From Lacticaseibacillus nasuensis JCM 17158 (lineage in GTDB: Bacteria; Bacillota; Bacilli; Lactobacillales; Lactobacillaceae), in the NCBI RefSeq assembly GCF_001434705.1, contig NZ_AZDJ01000003.1, positions 124,001 to 188,000 on the forward strand: a stretch of 64,000 nucleotides of DNA, read 5' to 3'. Each line of letters begins with the position of its first letter. Within the stretch, counting starts at the first letter, position 1. The notes beneath the pieces were generated by a model, which worked only from the letters and a program-made list of their open reading frames with translations, was not told the origin of the DNA and did not search any database. A program made the position numbers and the translations under genes. Below, one piece after another: positions 31,625 through 41,007 of the stretch.

Positions 31625-32536
31625 ATGGCAGAACAAATTCATTTAACCAAGTCTGACCGGCTTCACGTTTGGTGGCGTTCGACCTTCCTTCAAGGTTCTT
31701 GGAACTATGAACGGATGCAAAACGGTGGCTGGGCCTACACCTTGGTGCCAGCATTAAAGAAATTATATAAGACCAAAGAGGATCGCTCCGCAGCTTTGAA
31801 GCGGCACTTGGAATTCTTCAATACGCACCCATACCTGGCTTCGCCTGTTATCGGTGTGACCTTGGCCTTGGAAGAGGAACGGGCCAATGGTGCACCAATC
31901 GATGACGTCACGATTCAAGGGGTCAAGGTTGGGATGATGGGCCCGCTGGCCGGTGTCGGCGACCCAGTCTTCTGGTACACGGTCCGGCCAATCTTGGGCG
32001 CTTTGGCGGCCACGATGGCGATTTCCGGGAACATTCTCGGCCCAATCATTTTCTTCGTCGTATGGAACCTGATCCGGATGCTGTTCCTGTGGTATACGCA
32101 GGAGTTTGGCTACCGTGCTGGTTCGCGGATTGCCGATGATATGTCGGGTTCTCTGCTTGGCGATGTCACCAAGGGCGCGTCGATTCTGGGGATGTTCATC
32201 CTAGGTGCGCTGGTTGAGCGGTGGGTATCCGTTAAGTGGACGCCTGTGGTTTCCAACATCAAGCAACAAGCTGGGACCTATATCGACTGGAACAAGCTGC
32301 CAAGTGGGGCTAAAGGCATTCAAAAGGCCTTGGAACAGCAACAGGCCGGCTTGTCGTTGACTCACTATAAGCAAACCACGCTGCAAAGCAACTTGGATAG
32401 CCTGATTCCTGGCTTGACTGGGCTACTGATCACCTTCCTGTGCATGTGGTTGCTCAAGAAGAAGGTTTCCCCAATCGTCATTATCCTGGGCCTCTTCGTT
32501 GTCGGGATTCTGTGCCGGGTTGCGAACATCATGTAA
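31625..32536 (+). CDS. manZ: Mannose-class PTS component IID, 303 aa
   Basis: Second membrane component. Characteristic sequences: FLQGSWNYERMQNGGW, FFNTHPYLASPVIGVTLALEEERANG, and VKVGMMGPLAGVGDPVFWYTVRPI. It starts 18 bp after manY with AGGAGGG and ends just before a terminator-like hairpin. The Man-class IIC/IID pair is also the receptor for class IIa bacteriocins. Confidence 0.95.
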   Translation: MAEQIHLTKSDRLHVWWRSTFLQGSWNYERMQNGGWAYTLVPALKKLYKTKEDRSAALKRHLEFFNTHPYLASPVIGVTLALEEERANGAPIDDVTIQGVKVGMMGPLAGVGDPVFWYTVRPILGALAATMAISGNILGPIIFFVVWNLIRMLFLWYTQEFGYRAGSRIADDMSGSLLGDVTKGASILGMFILGALVERWVSVKWTPVVSNIKQQAGTYIDWNKLPSGAKGIQKALEQQQAGLSLTHYKQTTLQSNLDSLIPGLTGLLITFLCMWLLKKKVSPIVIILGLFVVGILCRVANIM

Positions 32537-32560
32537 TCTGGTTGACCAGATAGCGATTGG

Positions 32561-32606
32561 CAACGGTCAGCAGACGGTAGCGATACCGGCGGCTGGCCGT
32601 TGTTTT
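32561..32606 (+). terminator. Hairpin after manZ, possible terminator
   Basis: CAACGGTCAGC pairs with GCTGGCCGTTG (one G-T pair) around an inner stem, followed by TTTT. It separates the PTS genes from manO, which has TATAAT at 32624 nearby. Confidence 0.6.
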
Positions 32607-32659
32607 CGGTTTAGCCTGGTGGGTATAATATAGTTAAATCAAGAGAAAAGGATGAGCCG

Positions 32660-33043
32660 ATGGTACAATCAATCAACTCCAAGGTCGACCTCGCCGTCGA
32701 TGGGACGTTTCACATGAGTCTGCCGACTTACGGCAAAATTATGGTCGGCAATCACGGCTTTGAATTTTACAATGATCATAACGTGGCTGATTACGTTCAG
32801 ATTCCTTGGCAAGAAGTTGATCGCGTCGTGGTGTCCGTGGAGTTTGGTGGCAAATGGATTCCACGGTTCGCCTTTCAAACCAAGCACAACGGTCGCTACA
32901 TGTTTTCGGCCAAAGACCCCAAGCGTGTTCTGCGAGCTGTCAGGGAATACATCCCTGCGGATCACATTGTCAAACCGCTTGGCTTTTGGGCGGTCGTTCG
33001 CCGAGGAGTCTCGGCGATTAAGCAACGCCTGCATCACAAATAA
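32660..33043 (+). CDS. manO: ManO-like DUF956 protein, 127 aa
   Basis: DUF956 proteins are found next to Man-class PTS operons and are thought to affect their regulation; DUF956 has also been linked with PTS-Man sugar or bacteriocin interactions in some species. The sequence TYGKIMVGNHGFEFYNDHNVADYVQIPWQEVD and GRYMFSAKDPKRVLRAVREYI fits the family. It has a potential own promoter (TATAAT at 32624-32629) and a terminator follows. Confidence 0.85.
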   Translation: MVQSINSKVDLAVDGTFHMSLPTYGKIMVGNHGFEFYNDHNVADYVQIPWQEVDRVVVSVEFGGKWIPRFAFQTKHNGRYMFSAKDPKRVLRAVREYIPADHIVKPLGFWAVVRRGVSAIKQRLHHK

Positions 33044-33063
33044 GCCAAATTGAACATCAGCCT

Positions 33064-33098
33064 ACCCGTCGATTCCGTTTTCGAATCGGCGGGTTTTT
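33064..33098 (+). terminator. Rho-independent terminator after manO
   Basis: ACCCGTCGATTCCG pairs with CGAATCGGCGGGT, followed by TTTTT. One bulge is present. Confidence 0.75.
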
Positions 33099-33117
33099 GG
33101 TTGGGCGCCGGGTTCAG

Positions 33118-33133
33118 ATGACAAAAATGTCAT
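33118..33133. promoter_or_regulatory. Palindrome upstream of the two-component genes
   Basis: ATGACAAAAATGTCAT has 6-bp perfect arms (ATGACA/TGTCAT). It lies about 50 bp before the response regulator start, near the likely promoter. It may be an autoregulatory operator; no known consensus is claimed. Confidence 0.35.
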
Positions 33134-33181
33134 GGTATGCTGAGCTCAATATGTTAGGCTTAAGCGCGAGGAGGCGTGATC

Positions 33182-33865
33182 ATGGCAGAGACGATTTTAC
33201 TGGTGGATGACGAGGCGAGCTTGCTGAGTTATCTCACCAGCGAGCTACAATTCGAAGGGTATACTGTGATGACGGCCACCGATGGGCAAGTGGCCTGGCA
33301 AACCTATCAGGCACACGCCACCGACCTATCGTTGGTGCTGCTGGACTGGATGTTGCCAAAGCTCGACGGTCTCGAGGTGATGCGCCGCATTCGCAAGCAA
33401 TCTCAGGTGCCAATCGTGATGATGACCGCCCGTGATTACGTTGGTGACAAAGTGGCCGGGCTCGATAACGGGGCGGATGATTATATCACCAAGCCGTTTG
33501 AAATCGAGGAACTGTTAGCGCGCTTACGCGTCATTCTGCGTCACGCCAAGCAGCGCCAGCCGGAAAGTTTCCAAGTGGGGGACTTAACTGTGGACCCTAA
33601 GGCGCGCCAGGTGCGCCGCGGGGAGGTCCAGGCCCAACTCACACCGCGTGAATATGATCTCTTATTGGCGTTGATGCAACGGCCAGGAACGGCGATGACG
33701 CGGGATGAGCTCTTGAATACGGTGTGGGGAAGCGACTTTGCTGGTCAGGTCAATATCGTCGATGTGTACATCCGTTACCTGCGACACAAGCTTGACTTGC
33801 CAGGGCTGGCTCCGTTAATCCACACGGTGCGTGGGGTCGGCTATATGATTGGTGCCAGTGCATGA
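33182..33865 (+). CDS. OmpR-family response regulator, 227 aa
   Basis: Receiver domain with the acidic pair in LLVDDEAS, phospho-Asp in LVLLDWMLPKLDG, and Lys in DDYITKPFE. A winged-helix domain ends with RGVGYMIG. ATG 33182 follows GAGGAGG by 7 bases. It overlaps the kinase start by 4 bp. The pair lies just upstream of the dlt operon, so control of D-alanylation is plausible but not shown. Confidence 0.92.
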   Translation: MAETILLVDDEASLLSYLTSELQFEGYTVMTATDGQVAWQTYQAHATDLSLVLLDWMLPKLDGLEVMRRIRKQSQVPIVMMTARDYVGDKVAGLDNGADDYITKPFEIEELLARLRVILRHAKQRQPESFQVGDLTVDPKARQVRRGEVQAQLTPREYDLLLALMQRPGTAMTRDELLNTVWGSDFAGQVNIVDVYIRYLRHKLDLPGLAPLIHTVRGVGYMIGASA

Positions 33866-35262
33866 CGCAAAAGGCACGGAGGATGACGAGTACAGCGCGG
33901 TTTACGCGGAGTTACGTTGCGCTATTGGTGGCAGTCATGGTGGCGGTCAGCTTCAGTATTTTGACCATCGTGGGCTCGTACCTCATCAATAATAAGCGCG
34001 CTGATGCACAGGACTTGATGACCGTGGTGACCCAAACCTTTGCTGATAATCGCCCGAATTGGCGTTACTTTGCCATGACCGCACGCGTTAATCCCCACCG
34101 TAGTTTTGTCCGGGTGCACGTTGCGGCCACGCCCCACGCCAGTGCTCGGACGTATTATTCCCGTGGCACCCGCCAGTTTTTGCGTACCGAGCTAGACACG
34201 GTGCCGCTATCCGCTCATGTGCGCTTTCAACAAGACCGCGGTGTTTATTACCACCTGACGAAAACCACGACGAATCGCGGTGCAGTGGTCACATATAGTG
34301 AATGGCTATCGTTGAACAATATGGTGGGACTATTCAAGGTCTTACTGCTTGCCATTATCGGAATTACCTTGGTGGGCATCCTGATTGGAGGCTGGCTAAT
34401 TTCGTGGTTGGCGCATCGGCTGAATGCGCCTTTGGTGGCGCTGACGGATGCTGCCCACACGATCGCGAATACTGATAATGCGACCCACCACGAGACGTTA
34501 CCGGTGCCTAGTGCACCGCAAGAAGTGCGCGAACTGGGCAGTGAATTTAACCGCCTGCTACAATCCCTCAACGCGCAAGTGCGGCGCGATCACCAATTCG
34601 TTTCGGACGCCTCGCATGAACTGCGCACGCCACTGTCAGCGATTCGCGGTCACGTCGCGTTGATTCGCCGGCACGGGAGTGATCATCCTGAGGTGATCCC
34701 AGAGTCGCTGGCGACGATTGATGTCGAGTCCAGTAAGATGCAACAACTGGTCGAGAGCCTGCTACGGCTGTCGCGAATGGATCACATGTCGCTTACCCGT
34801 GACTGGGTGCCGATTGCGCCATTACTGCAGCGCTGCGGCCAGCGGTTTGAGCGGCAAAGCGGCCGGTTGATTACCGTGGCGGCTACTGGGGACACGTTAG
34901 TTTTTGCTAACGCGGAAAGCATTGAACGCGTGGTGATGAGCCTGTTGAGTAACGCTGCAAAATATTCTCCTGCTGCACTGCCGATTACCCTCAGCCTCAC
35001 TGTGAACGATTCGACAGCCGCCATCGCCGTGGCCGACTTGGGGCCCGGCGTGGCGGATAGTGACAAGCCGCACATCTTTGATCGTTTCTACCGCGCCGAT
35101 TCTTCTCGGTCTAAGGCAATTCCCGGCACTGGCTTAGGTCTTGCCATCGCTGCACGCAGCGTGGCTTTGAATCACGGGCAGCTTAGTGTTGCCGATCATC
35201 AGCCACACGGGGCGGTGTTTACGCTCACCCTGCCGGCGATGCCAGCGCCAGCGGCGGAATGA
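33862..35262 (+). CDS. Sensor histidine kinase, 466 aa
   Basis: Two membrane helices (about residues 15-40 and 155-180) bracket an extracellular sensor domain. Then comes a HAMP domain, the phospho-His in SDASHELRTPLSAIRGH, and the ATPase domain with N-box LLSNAAKYSP, DLGPGV and GTGLGLAIA. Its ATG overlaps the response regulator stop (ATGA). The signal is unknown; the cell envelope genes that follow suggest envelope stress or antimicrobial peptides. Confidence 0.92.
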   Translation: MTQKARRMTSTARFTRSYVALLVAVMVAVSFSILTIVGSYLINNKRADAQDLMTVVTQTFADNRPNWRYFAMTARVNPHRSFVRVHVAATPHASARTYYSRGTRQFLRTELDTVPLSAHVRFQQDRGVYYHLTKTTTNRGAVVTYSEWLSLNNMVGLFKVLLLAIIGITLVGILIGGWLISWLAHRLNAPLVALTDAAHTIANTDNATHHETLPVPSAPQEVRELGSEFNRLLQSLNAQVRRDHQFVSDASHELRTPLSAIRGHVALIRRHGSDHPEVIPESLATIDVESSKMQQLVESLLRLSRMDHMSLTRDWVPIAPLLQRCGQRFERQSGRLITVAATGDTLVFANAESIERVVMSLLSNAAKYSPAALPITLSLTVNDSTAAIAVADLGPGVADSDKPHIFDRFYRADSSRSKAIPGTGLGLAIAARSVALNHGQLSVADHQPHGAVFTLTLPAMPAPAAE

Positions 35263-35313
35263 TTCTGAGAAATTCTCAGATGATTCATATTTTTTGTAGA
35301 TAGCACCTGCGTT

Positions 35314-35348
35314 CTCAACACCGTAAACTCACGGTGTTGAGTTTTTTT
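35314..35348 (+). terminator. Terminator between the two-component system and dltX
   Basis: CTCAACACCGT pairs with ACGGTGTTGAG around AAACTC, followed by seven T residues. Readthrough or a promoter close by must serve dlt. Confidence 0.85.
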
Positions 35349-35371
35349 ATGCCGTGAAAGGAGCCGTCAAT

Positions 35372-35521
35372 ATGTGGCAAAGCATTCGGCGCTGGGTGAA
35401 CAGCCCTACCGGAGAATTTATCTGGCATACCGCTTTGTATTTCATCATCATCCTCGGCCTGGTGTACCTCTACAGTTACCGCGGGGTGACCAATAGCCAT
35501 TTTATTTATAACGAATTTTAA
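35372..35521 (+). CDS. dltX: DltX membrane microprotein, 49 aa
   Basis: Short protein encoded just before dltA. The sequence MWQSIRRWVNSPTGEFIWHT, then a hydrophobic helix ALYFIIILGLVYLYSY and the conserved-looking end (NSHFIYNEF) fit DltX, which is needed for transfer of D-alanine across the membrane. The C-terminal FIYNEF motif is important in this family. ATG 35372 follows GAAAGGAGCC. It is 44 bp before dltA. Confidence 0.9.
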   Translation: MWQSIRRWVNSPTGEFIWHTALYFIIILGLVYLYSYRGVTNSHFIYNEF

Positions 35522-35565
35522 TTGGCTTGTCGGTTCGCGGCACAGTCAAGGAAGGACAATCGTTC

Positions 35566-37077
35566 ATGTTAACAGATATCATTGAGACGATTTCGGATTA
35601 CGGCCGGACCCATCCGGATTGGGTGGCCTATGATGAATTAGGCCAGACGCATACATATGGTGAACTGCTCGCCGCCAGTGATGGAATTGCAACCACTTTA
35701 GGGCAATTAAAGCTGACTCCAAAGGCGCCAGTGATGGTGTATGCCGATCAAAGCTTTGCCACCGTAGCGACCTTTCTGGGGTGTGTTAAGGCGGGGCATG
35801 CTTACATCCCGGTGGATACACACTCACCTAACGACCGGTTGACGATGATCGCAGACATCGCGCGGCCAGCTTTGACGATCGCGGTCCAACCTTTGCCCAT
35901 CTCGTTGCCTGGCCGAGTGTTAGGCGGCAGGGCGCTAGAAGCGGCGATGACGGCCCCTCGGCAGCCACAAACGCCCGTGGTGGGGGATGAGAATTTTTAC
36001 ATCATCTTCACCTCTGGAACCACTGGCCAGCCAAAAGGCGTCCAGATTAGTCATACGAACCTCTTGAGCTTCGTGAACTGGTTTGCCACCTTCCAGTTGC
36101 CGGCGCGGCCGCGTGTGTTAGCTCAGGCTCCATACTCCTTTGATCTAAGCGTCATGACCTTATACCCAACCTTAACGGCAGGGGGCGTGGTGAAGGTCCT
36201 GCCTGCCGCCACGACGGCGAACCTCAAGTCCCTATTTGCGGCACTGCCCAAGCTTGATTTGCAAGTGTGGGTGTCAACGCCGTCATTCATGGACATCTGT
36301 TTGCTTGATCCAACGTTTGATGCCGCGCATTACCCCGCCTTACAGCAAATCTTTTTTTGCGGTGAAGAGCTGACTCGGCAAACCGCGGCGACGCTTCTCG
36401 ATCGCTTCCCTGAAGTGGCGTTATTTAACACGTATGGACCAACAGAGGCGACGGTCGCGGTGACGGCCGTGCAAATCACACCGGCTGTGCTTGAGGAATA
36501 CCCGCGGTTACCAATCGGCAAGATCAAGCCAGATACGACGATTAGCTTGCGCCCGGGGACGACACGGCAAGAGGACATGAGGTTGACCGGTGAATTACTA
36601 CTCGCCGGTCCTAGTGTGGCCAAGGGCTACTTGAACCGGCCGGACAAAACCGTAGCGGTGTTTAGTGACACGCCAGCCGGTCGGGCGTATGCCACCGGAG
36701 ATCTGGGCACAATCGACGCTGATGGCATGGTGCATTATCGTGGTCGAACGGATTTTCAAATCAAGCTCAATGGGTACCGAATCGAGCTAGAAGAGGTGAA
36801 TCACTACCTCAATGCTGAACCGCTGATTAAGCAGGCCGTGGCGGTGCCGAAGTACAACGCCGCACATAAGGTCAGCCAGCTTCTGGCCTATGTCGTTCCT
36901 GCCGCCAACGACTATGACAGCGAGTTTGCGCTGACCAAGGCATTGCGGCAGGCGCTTGGGCAGACCATGATGAGTTACATGGTGCCACAGCGATTCATTT
37001 ACCGCGATGCTTTACCGCTGACGCAAAACGGGAAGGTGGCCATCAAGCAGTTGATCAGTGAGGTCAATGCCTCATGA
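35566..37077 (+). CDS. dltA: D-alanine--D-alanyl carrier protein ligase, 503 aa
   Basis: Activates D-alanine with ATP and loads it onto DltC for teichoic acid D-alanylation. ANL-family motifs: FTSGTTGQPKGV, NTYGPTEATV, ATGDLG and the C-terminal catalytic Lys in LTQNGKVAIK. ATG 35566 (MLTDII) follows AAGGAAGGAC; an open frame back to 35527 has no ribosome site. It overlaps dltB by 4 bp. Confidence 0.95.
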   Translation: MLTDIIETISDYGRTHPDWVAYDELGQTHTYGELLAASDGIATTLGQLKLTPKAPVMVYADQSFATVATFLGCVKAGHAYIPVDTHSPNDRLTMIADIARPALTIAVQPLPISLPGRVLGGRALEAAMTAPRQPQTPVVGDENFYIIFTSGTTGQPKGVQISHTNLLSFVNWFATFQLPARPRVLAQAPYSFDLSVMTLYPTLTAGGVVKVLPAATTANLKSLFAALPKLDLQVWVSTPSFMDICLLDPTFDAAHYPALQQIFFCGEELTRQTAATLLDRFPEVALFNTYGPTEATVAVTAVQITPAVLEEYPRLPIGKIKPDTTISLRPGTTRQEDMRLTGELLLAGPSVAKGYLNRPDKTVAVFSDTPAGRAYATGDLGTIDADGMVHYRGRTDFQIKLNGYRIELEEVNHYLNAEPLIKQAVAVPKYNAAHKVSQLLAYVVPAANDYDSEFALTKALRQALGQTMMSYMVPQRFIYRDALPLTQNGKVAIKQLISEVNAS

Positions 37078-38288
37078 TCAATTTGCAGCCTTATACTAAT
37101 CCGCTGTATTTTGCCTACCTGTTTGTGGCTTTTTTACCCATCATGATTGCCTTGAGCCACGGGGTGCGTCTCCACCGCTACGAAACCGTGGTGGGGTTGG
37201 GCTTCATTATCTTGATGTTCACCGGGACGAAGTGGCACGAAGGCGTGGCCTTATTGGTGTACTTGGTTATCGAGTGGCTAGTCGTCACGGGTTATCGGCG
37301 CTACCGGCGTGCGCACAATCACACTTGGGTATTCGTCGTGGCGGTTTTGGCGGCGATTGCGCCGTTGGTGATTGTGAAGCTGACGCCGTTGTTTTCTAAA
37401 TCACCTTCGCTACTTGGCTTTTTAGGTATTAGTTACTTGACCTTTAAGGCCGTACAAATGGTCATGGAGTTGCGGGACGGCACGATTAAGTCCTTTACGA
37501 CCTGGCAGTTTCTCCGGTTTCTGATTTTCTTTCCAATCATTTCTAGCGGCCCCATTGATCGCTTTCGCCGGTTCACCAAGGATGCAGAAAGCGTCCCTAG
37601 TCGAGCAGCGTATGGAGACATGGTTGCCAAAGGGGTGCACAATATCTTCCTTGGTTTCCTGTATAAATTTATCCTCGGGTATTTCTTTGGCACCGTGATG
37701 CTACCGCAAGTGGGGCGGATTGCCTTGCATCACCATGGCGCCTTTCTGGGGCTGTCTTGGGCGTTGGTCGTGTACATGTATGTTTATAGCATGTATCTAT
37801 TCTTTGATTTTGCCGGCTACAGCCTGTTTGCGGTGGGAACCAGCTATCTGTTGGGCATTCAGACGCCAGTCAACTTCAACAAGCCGTTTGCTTCTCCGAA
37901 TATCAAGGAGTTCTGGAATCGTTGGCATATGTCGCTGTCGTTTTGGTTCCGCGACTTTGTCTTTATGCGTGTCACGTTTTTTATGATGAAGCACAAGCTG
38001 GTGAAAAATCGCATTCACCTCAGTCAGATTGCTTATTTGATCAACTTCTTGGTCATGGGTTTCTGGCACGGCGTAACGTGGTATTACATCGTCTATGGAC
38101 TGTTTCACGCCGGAGCCATCATTCTCAATGACAGCTGGTTGCGCTTTAAGAAAAAGCATCGCCAACAACTGCCTCATAATCGGTGGACACAAGCACTGGC
38201 GGTTGTCATCACGTTCAATGTGGTCTGCTTTAGTTTCTTGATTTTCTCAGGCTTTTTGAACCAGTTGTGGTTTGGACCGTTTCGTTAA
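37074..38288 (+). CDS. dltB: D-alanyl transfer protein DltB (MBOAT family), 404 aa
   Basis: A multi-pass MBOAT protein that passes D-alanine across the membrane. The MBOAT segment SPNIKEFWNRWHMSLSFWFRDFVFMR and the catalytic His in NFLVMGFWHGVTWYYIVYG are visible. It is translationally coupled to dltA (ATGA). Confidence 0.95.
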   Translation: MINLQPYTNPLYFAYLFVAFLPIMIALSHGVRLHRYETVVGLGFIILMFTGTKWHEGVALLVYLVIEWLVVTGYRRYRRAHNHTWVFVVAVLAAIAPLVIVKLTPLFSKSPSLLGFLGISYLTFKAVQMVMELRDGTIKSFTTWQFLRFLIFFPIISSGPIDRFRRFTKDAESVPSRAAYGDMVAKGVHNIFLGFLYKFILGYFFGTVMLPQVGRIALHHHGAFLGLSWALVVYMYVYSMYLFFDFAGYSLFAVGTSYLLGIQTPVNFNKPFASPNIKEFWNRWHMSLSFWFRDFVFMRVTFFMMKHKLVKNRIHLSQIAYLINFLVMGFWHGVTWYYIVYGLFHAGAIILNDSWLRFKKKHRQQLPHNRWTQALAVVITFNVVCFSFLIFSGFLNQLWFGPFR

Positions 38289-38302
38289 TTTAGGAGGGTA
38301 TC

Positions 38303-38539
38303 ATGGAGATTAAACAAACAGTATTGGCTATTTTACAAGAACTCACAGGTGAGGATTTAAGCACGCACCTCGACGATGATTTATTTGAAACCGCGTTGTT
38401 GGATTCAATGGATACCGTTCAGCTGTTACTCGAACTTCAAGATCAACTCGGTATTACGGTGCCGGTTTCGGAATTTGATCGTAATGCGTGGAACACCCCG
38501 GCCAAAATCATCAGCCAAGCGGAGGCATTAAACGCATGA
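38303..38539 (+). CDS. dltC: D-alanyl carrier protein, 78 aa
   Basis: A small acyl-carrier-like protein. The phosphopantetheine Ser is in [14 protein letters not shown] (about residue 35), as expected for DltC. ATG follows AGGAGGG. It overlaps dltD by 4 bp. Confidence 0.95.
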   Translation: MEIKQTVLAILQELTGEDLSTHLDDDLFETALLDSMDTVQLLLELQDQLGITVPVSEFDRNAWNTPAKIISQAEALNA

Positions 38540-39783
38540 CCAAGCGCCTGTGGCAAATCTTCGGGCCGATTCTGGTGGCTGCTGCAATGGTGGCCACCTT
38601 GCTTTTGGTGCCGTGGCACTGGGGCGCATTATCAGCTGGGACCGTTGATCAAGCCGCGGTGTCCATGGCGCCGAATGTGTTGGCCGGAGAACGCATTAAA
38701 GACCAGGCTTTTGCAGACGGTTACTTACCGTTATTCGGCTCCAGTGAGCTTGCCCGAATGGATCCGTTCCACCCAGCCGTGTACGCTGAGAAGTATCATC
38801 AGCCTAAGCCCTTTCTGCTGGGCGCTGCCGGAACGCAATCGCTGACGCATTTTGTCACCGATCAAAGCAGTCTACCTGAACTGCGAGGGAAAAAAGCAGT
38901 CGTGATCTTGTCCCTGCAGTGGTTCACGCCACAAGGGCAGCGACCGGATGCGTTCGGGTTCTATTATTCTCCGTTGCAGATGATGACCTGGTTGCGGCAG
39001 GCAAACCCTCATAACGTCGGGGACAGGTACGCCGCTAAGCGTTTGTTAAAGATGCCAAGTGTGCGGGACAGTGGCACCGTTGCCGCGGCCACCGCGGCTA
39101 TTGCCAAGGGCCACCGCCCTAACGCGTGGCTGAGGTGGCAGCTTCGTCTTCATCAGCAGTTGTTGCGCAACGAAGATGGGCTGTTCTCCCGATTCCATTT
39201 GATTGATCATCGGCGGCGGATTGAGGCGGGGGTTCGGCAGCTGCCAACCCAAGCCACTCCGGAATCATTAACCGCCTTGGCTGAAAAAATTGGCCGTGCA
39301 CATACGACGAATAACCGCTTGGGCATTGACAACCATTTCTTTGCTCGGCGCCTTGGCGGTGGCAAATTACGCGCTTTACGCGGTAGCCAGAAGCATTTTG
39401 ACTACCTGAGCTCGCCGGAGTATGGCGACTTCCAGTTGCTGCTTCAACAGTTCGCCGAGAATCACATTGACGTTCAGTTCGTGATTCCGCCGATCAACCA
39501 GCGGTGGGCGCGATATACAGGGCTGTCGCTGCCGATGGTTCGCCGCGCAGCCAATAAGGTCCAGGCCCAGCTACGCACTCAAGGCTTCAATCGCGTCCTT
39601 AACTTGAGCAACGATGGCAACCGGCCTTTCTTCATGCAAGACACTATTCACCTTGGTTGGGCGGGCTGGGTTCGTGTTGATACCACCATGCGCCAGTTTG
39701 TCCATGCACCAAATGTGCACGACTACCACCTGCGTAGTCGGTACTACTCGCAGGCATGGCAACGCCAAACTAGGGGGTGGTAG
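38536..39783 (+). CDS. dltD: D-alanyl transfer protein DltD, 415 aa
   Basis: An N-terminal membrane anchor ([23 protein letters not shown]) precedes an SGNH-like extracellular domain. [17 protein letters not shown] carries the catalytic Ser, and [10 protein letters not shown] carries the Asp and His. It moves D-alanine onto lipoteichoic acid. ATG 38536 overlaps dltC (ATGA). Confidence 0.93.
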   Translation: MTKRLWQIFGPILVAAAMVATLLLVPWHWGALSAGTVDQAAVSMAPNVLAGERIKDQAFADGYLPLFGSSELARMDPFHPAVYAEKYHQPKPFLLGAAGTQSLTHFVTDQSSLPELRGKKAVVILSLQWFTPQGQRPDAFGFYYSPLQMMTWLRQANPHNVGDRYAAKRLLKMPSVRDSGTVAAATAAIAKGHRPNAWLRWQLRLHQQLLRNEDGLFSRFHLIDHRRRIEAGVRQLPTQATPESLTALAEKIGRAHTTNNRLGIDNHFFARRLGGGKLRALRGSQKHFDYLSSPEYGDFQLLLQQFAENHIDVQFVIPPINQRWARYTGLSLPMVRRAANKVQAQLRTQGFNRVLNLSNDGNRPFFMQDTIHLGWAGWVRVDTTMRQFVHAPNVHDYHLRSRYYSQAWQRQTRGW

Positions 39784-39785
39784 GC

Positions 39786-40949
39786 ATGCGTCAATATCGG
39801 CATACGCCTAAACGTCACCTACGTTGGGGGCGCATCTGCGGGGTTGCCGCACTGTTGATCGTTTTAGTTGGGGCAGGTTTCTGGATCCATGCAGGTCGGG
39901 CTCAGACCAGTCAACACCAGGTGGAATCGAGCTCGCCACGGGTCGTCAGTCGGGTGCAGTCGACAAGTCGGACTTCGGTTAGGCCACAGACAAATCCAAC
40001 CATCGACCACCAGCTCCAGGCGACCCTATCGCCAATCGGGTTCACTGGGACTGCACTTGTGATGCACAAAGGACGAGTGGCTGGCTTATACACACACGGG
40101 ATGGCGAACATCGCGACGCGGCAACCTGTTACGGCGACGACGATGTATGAAATCGACTCGATTCAAAAGGTGATGACGGCGGTCATGGTGATGCGTCAGA
40201 TTCGCGCTGGCAAACTACGGATGACCACCACGCTCCACCGGTTTTTCCCGAAGGCGCCAAATAGCCGGGGAATTACGATCCGGCAACTGTTGGATATGAC
40301 ATCGGGATTGACCTATCCCAAAGACTTTCGGCCGGCACCGTACCACGATGACCTTGGGGTGGTTAATCACGCCGTCGCCGAAGCAAAACAGACTGCCACC
40401 GGCAACGGGACCTGGCATTACAGTGGGCTCAACTTCGTCTTGCTGAGCGGGATATTGATTAAACTCACCGGGCAAACATACGCCCAGCTCTTTGCTACCA
40501 CCTTCAGTACACCCCTTCATCTGACGCACACACGCTTTGCCTACGAAACGCCGACTGCCGATATGGCGACGGGGTATCACTTTGTCCCTGCCACGCAGCG
40601 ACCCGGTCGACCGTTTGTTACGGGTGCGGCGTTGGCGCATGCGGAGCTGGGTACCGGCCAAGTATATATGGATGTTGCCGATTTGTATCGCGTAGAAGCT
40701 GCTATCCAAACCAAGCTACTGACCCCTGCCGAGAAGCAGACTTTATTCACACCCGGAAGTGTAAGCACCTATGGCGGGGGGCTGTATCACCGGACCGTGG
40801 ATGCCGCTAACGGGTACGGATATGGGTTTCAGTCTCACATGCGAATTAGCCACAATGGTCAGGATGCCGTGATCGTGATGAACAATAGTGCGATGGGTAA
40901 ACCATTGCTTAGCGCGACAGTGCAACTGACACAAATGTATCTCCCGTAG
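39786..40949 (+). CDS. dltE: DltE-like D-Ala-LTA esterase, beta-lactamase-related fold, 387 aa
   Basis: A membrane-anchored serine hydrolase (helix at about 15-35) of the class C beta-lactamase/PBP-like group. The S-x-x-K motif is SIQK (in YEIDSIQKVMTAV), the Y motif is YSGLNF, and the HNG segment is at ISHNGQ. In Lactiplantibacillus plantarum, DltE in the dlt operon is a D-alanine esterase on lipoteichoic acid and not a D,D-carboxypeptidase. The location here, 2 bp after dltD, supports the same role. ATG 39786 is preferred over GTG 39777, which lies inside dltD. A terminator follows. Confidence 0.75.
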   Translation: MRQYRHTPKRHLRWGRICGVAALLIVLVGAGFWIHAGRAQTSQHQVESSSPRVVSRVQSTSRTSVRPQTNPTIDHQLQATLSPIGFTGTALVMHKGRVAGLYTHGMANIATRQPVTATTMYEIDSIQKVMTAVMVMRQIRAGKLRMTTTLHRFFPKAPNSRGITIRQLLDMTSGLTYPKDFRPAPYHDDLGVVNHAVAEAKQTATGNGTWHYSGLNFVLLSGILIKLTGQTYAQLFATTFSTPLHLTHTRFAYETPTADMATGYHFVPATQRPGRPFVTGAALAHAELGTGQVYMDVADLYRVEAAIQTKLLTPAEKQTLFTPGSVSTYGGGLYHRTVDAANGYGYGFQSHMRISHNGQDAVIVMNNSAMGKPLLSATVQLTQMYLP

Positions 40950-40956
40950 TACGCAA

Positions 40957-40994
40957 AAACCAACGCCTTCGCAATTCCGCGAAGGCGTTGGTTT
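40957..40994. terminator. Bidirectional terminator
   Basis: AAACCAACGCCTTCGC pairs with GCGAAGGCGTTGGTTT around AATTCC. It lies between the convergent dltE and argH genes. Confidence 0.9.
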
Positions 40995-41007
40995 GCTTTT
41001 GGGAAAG

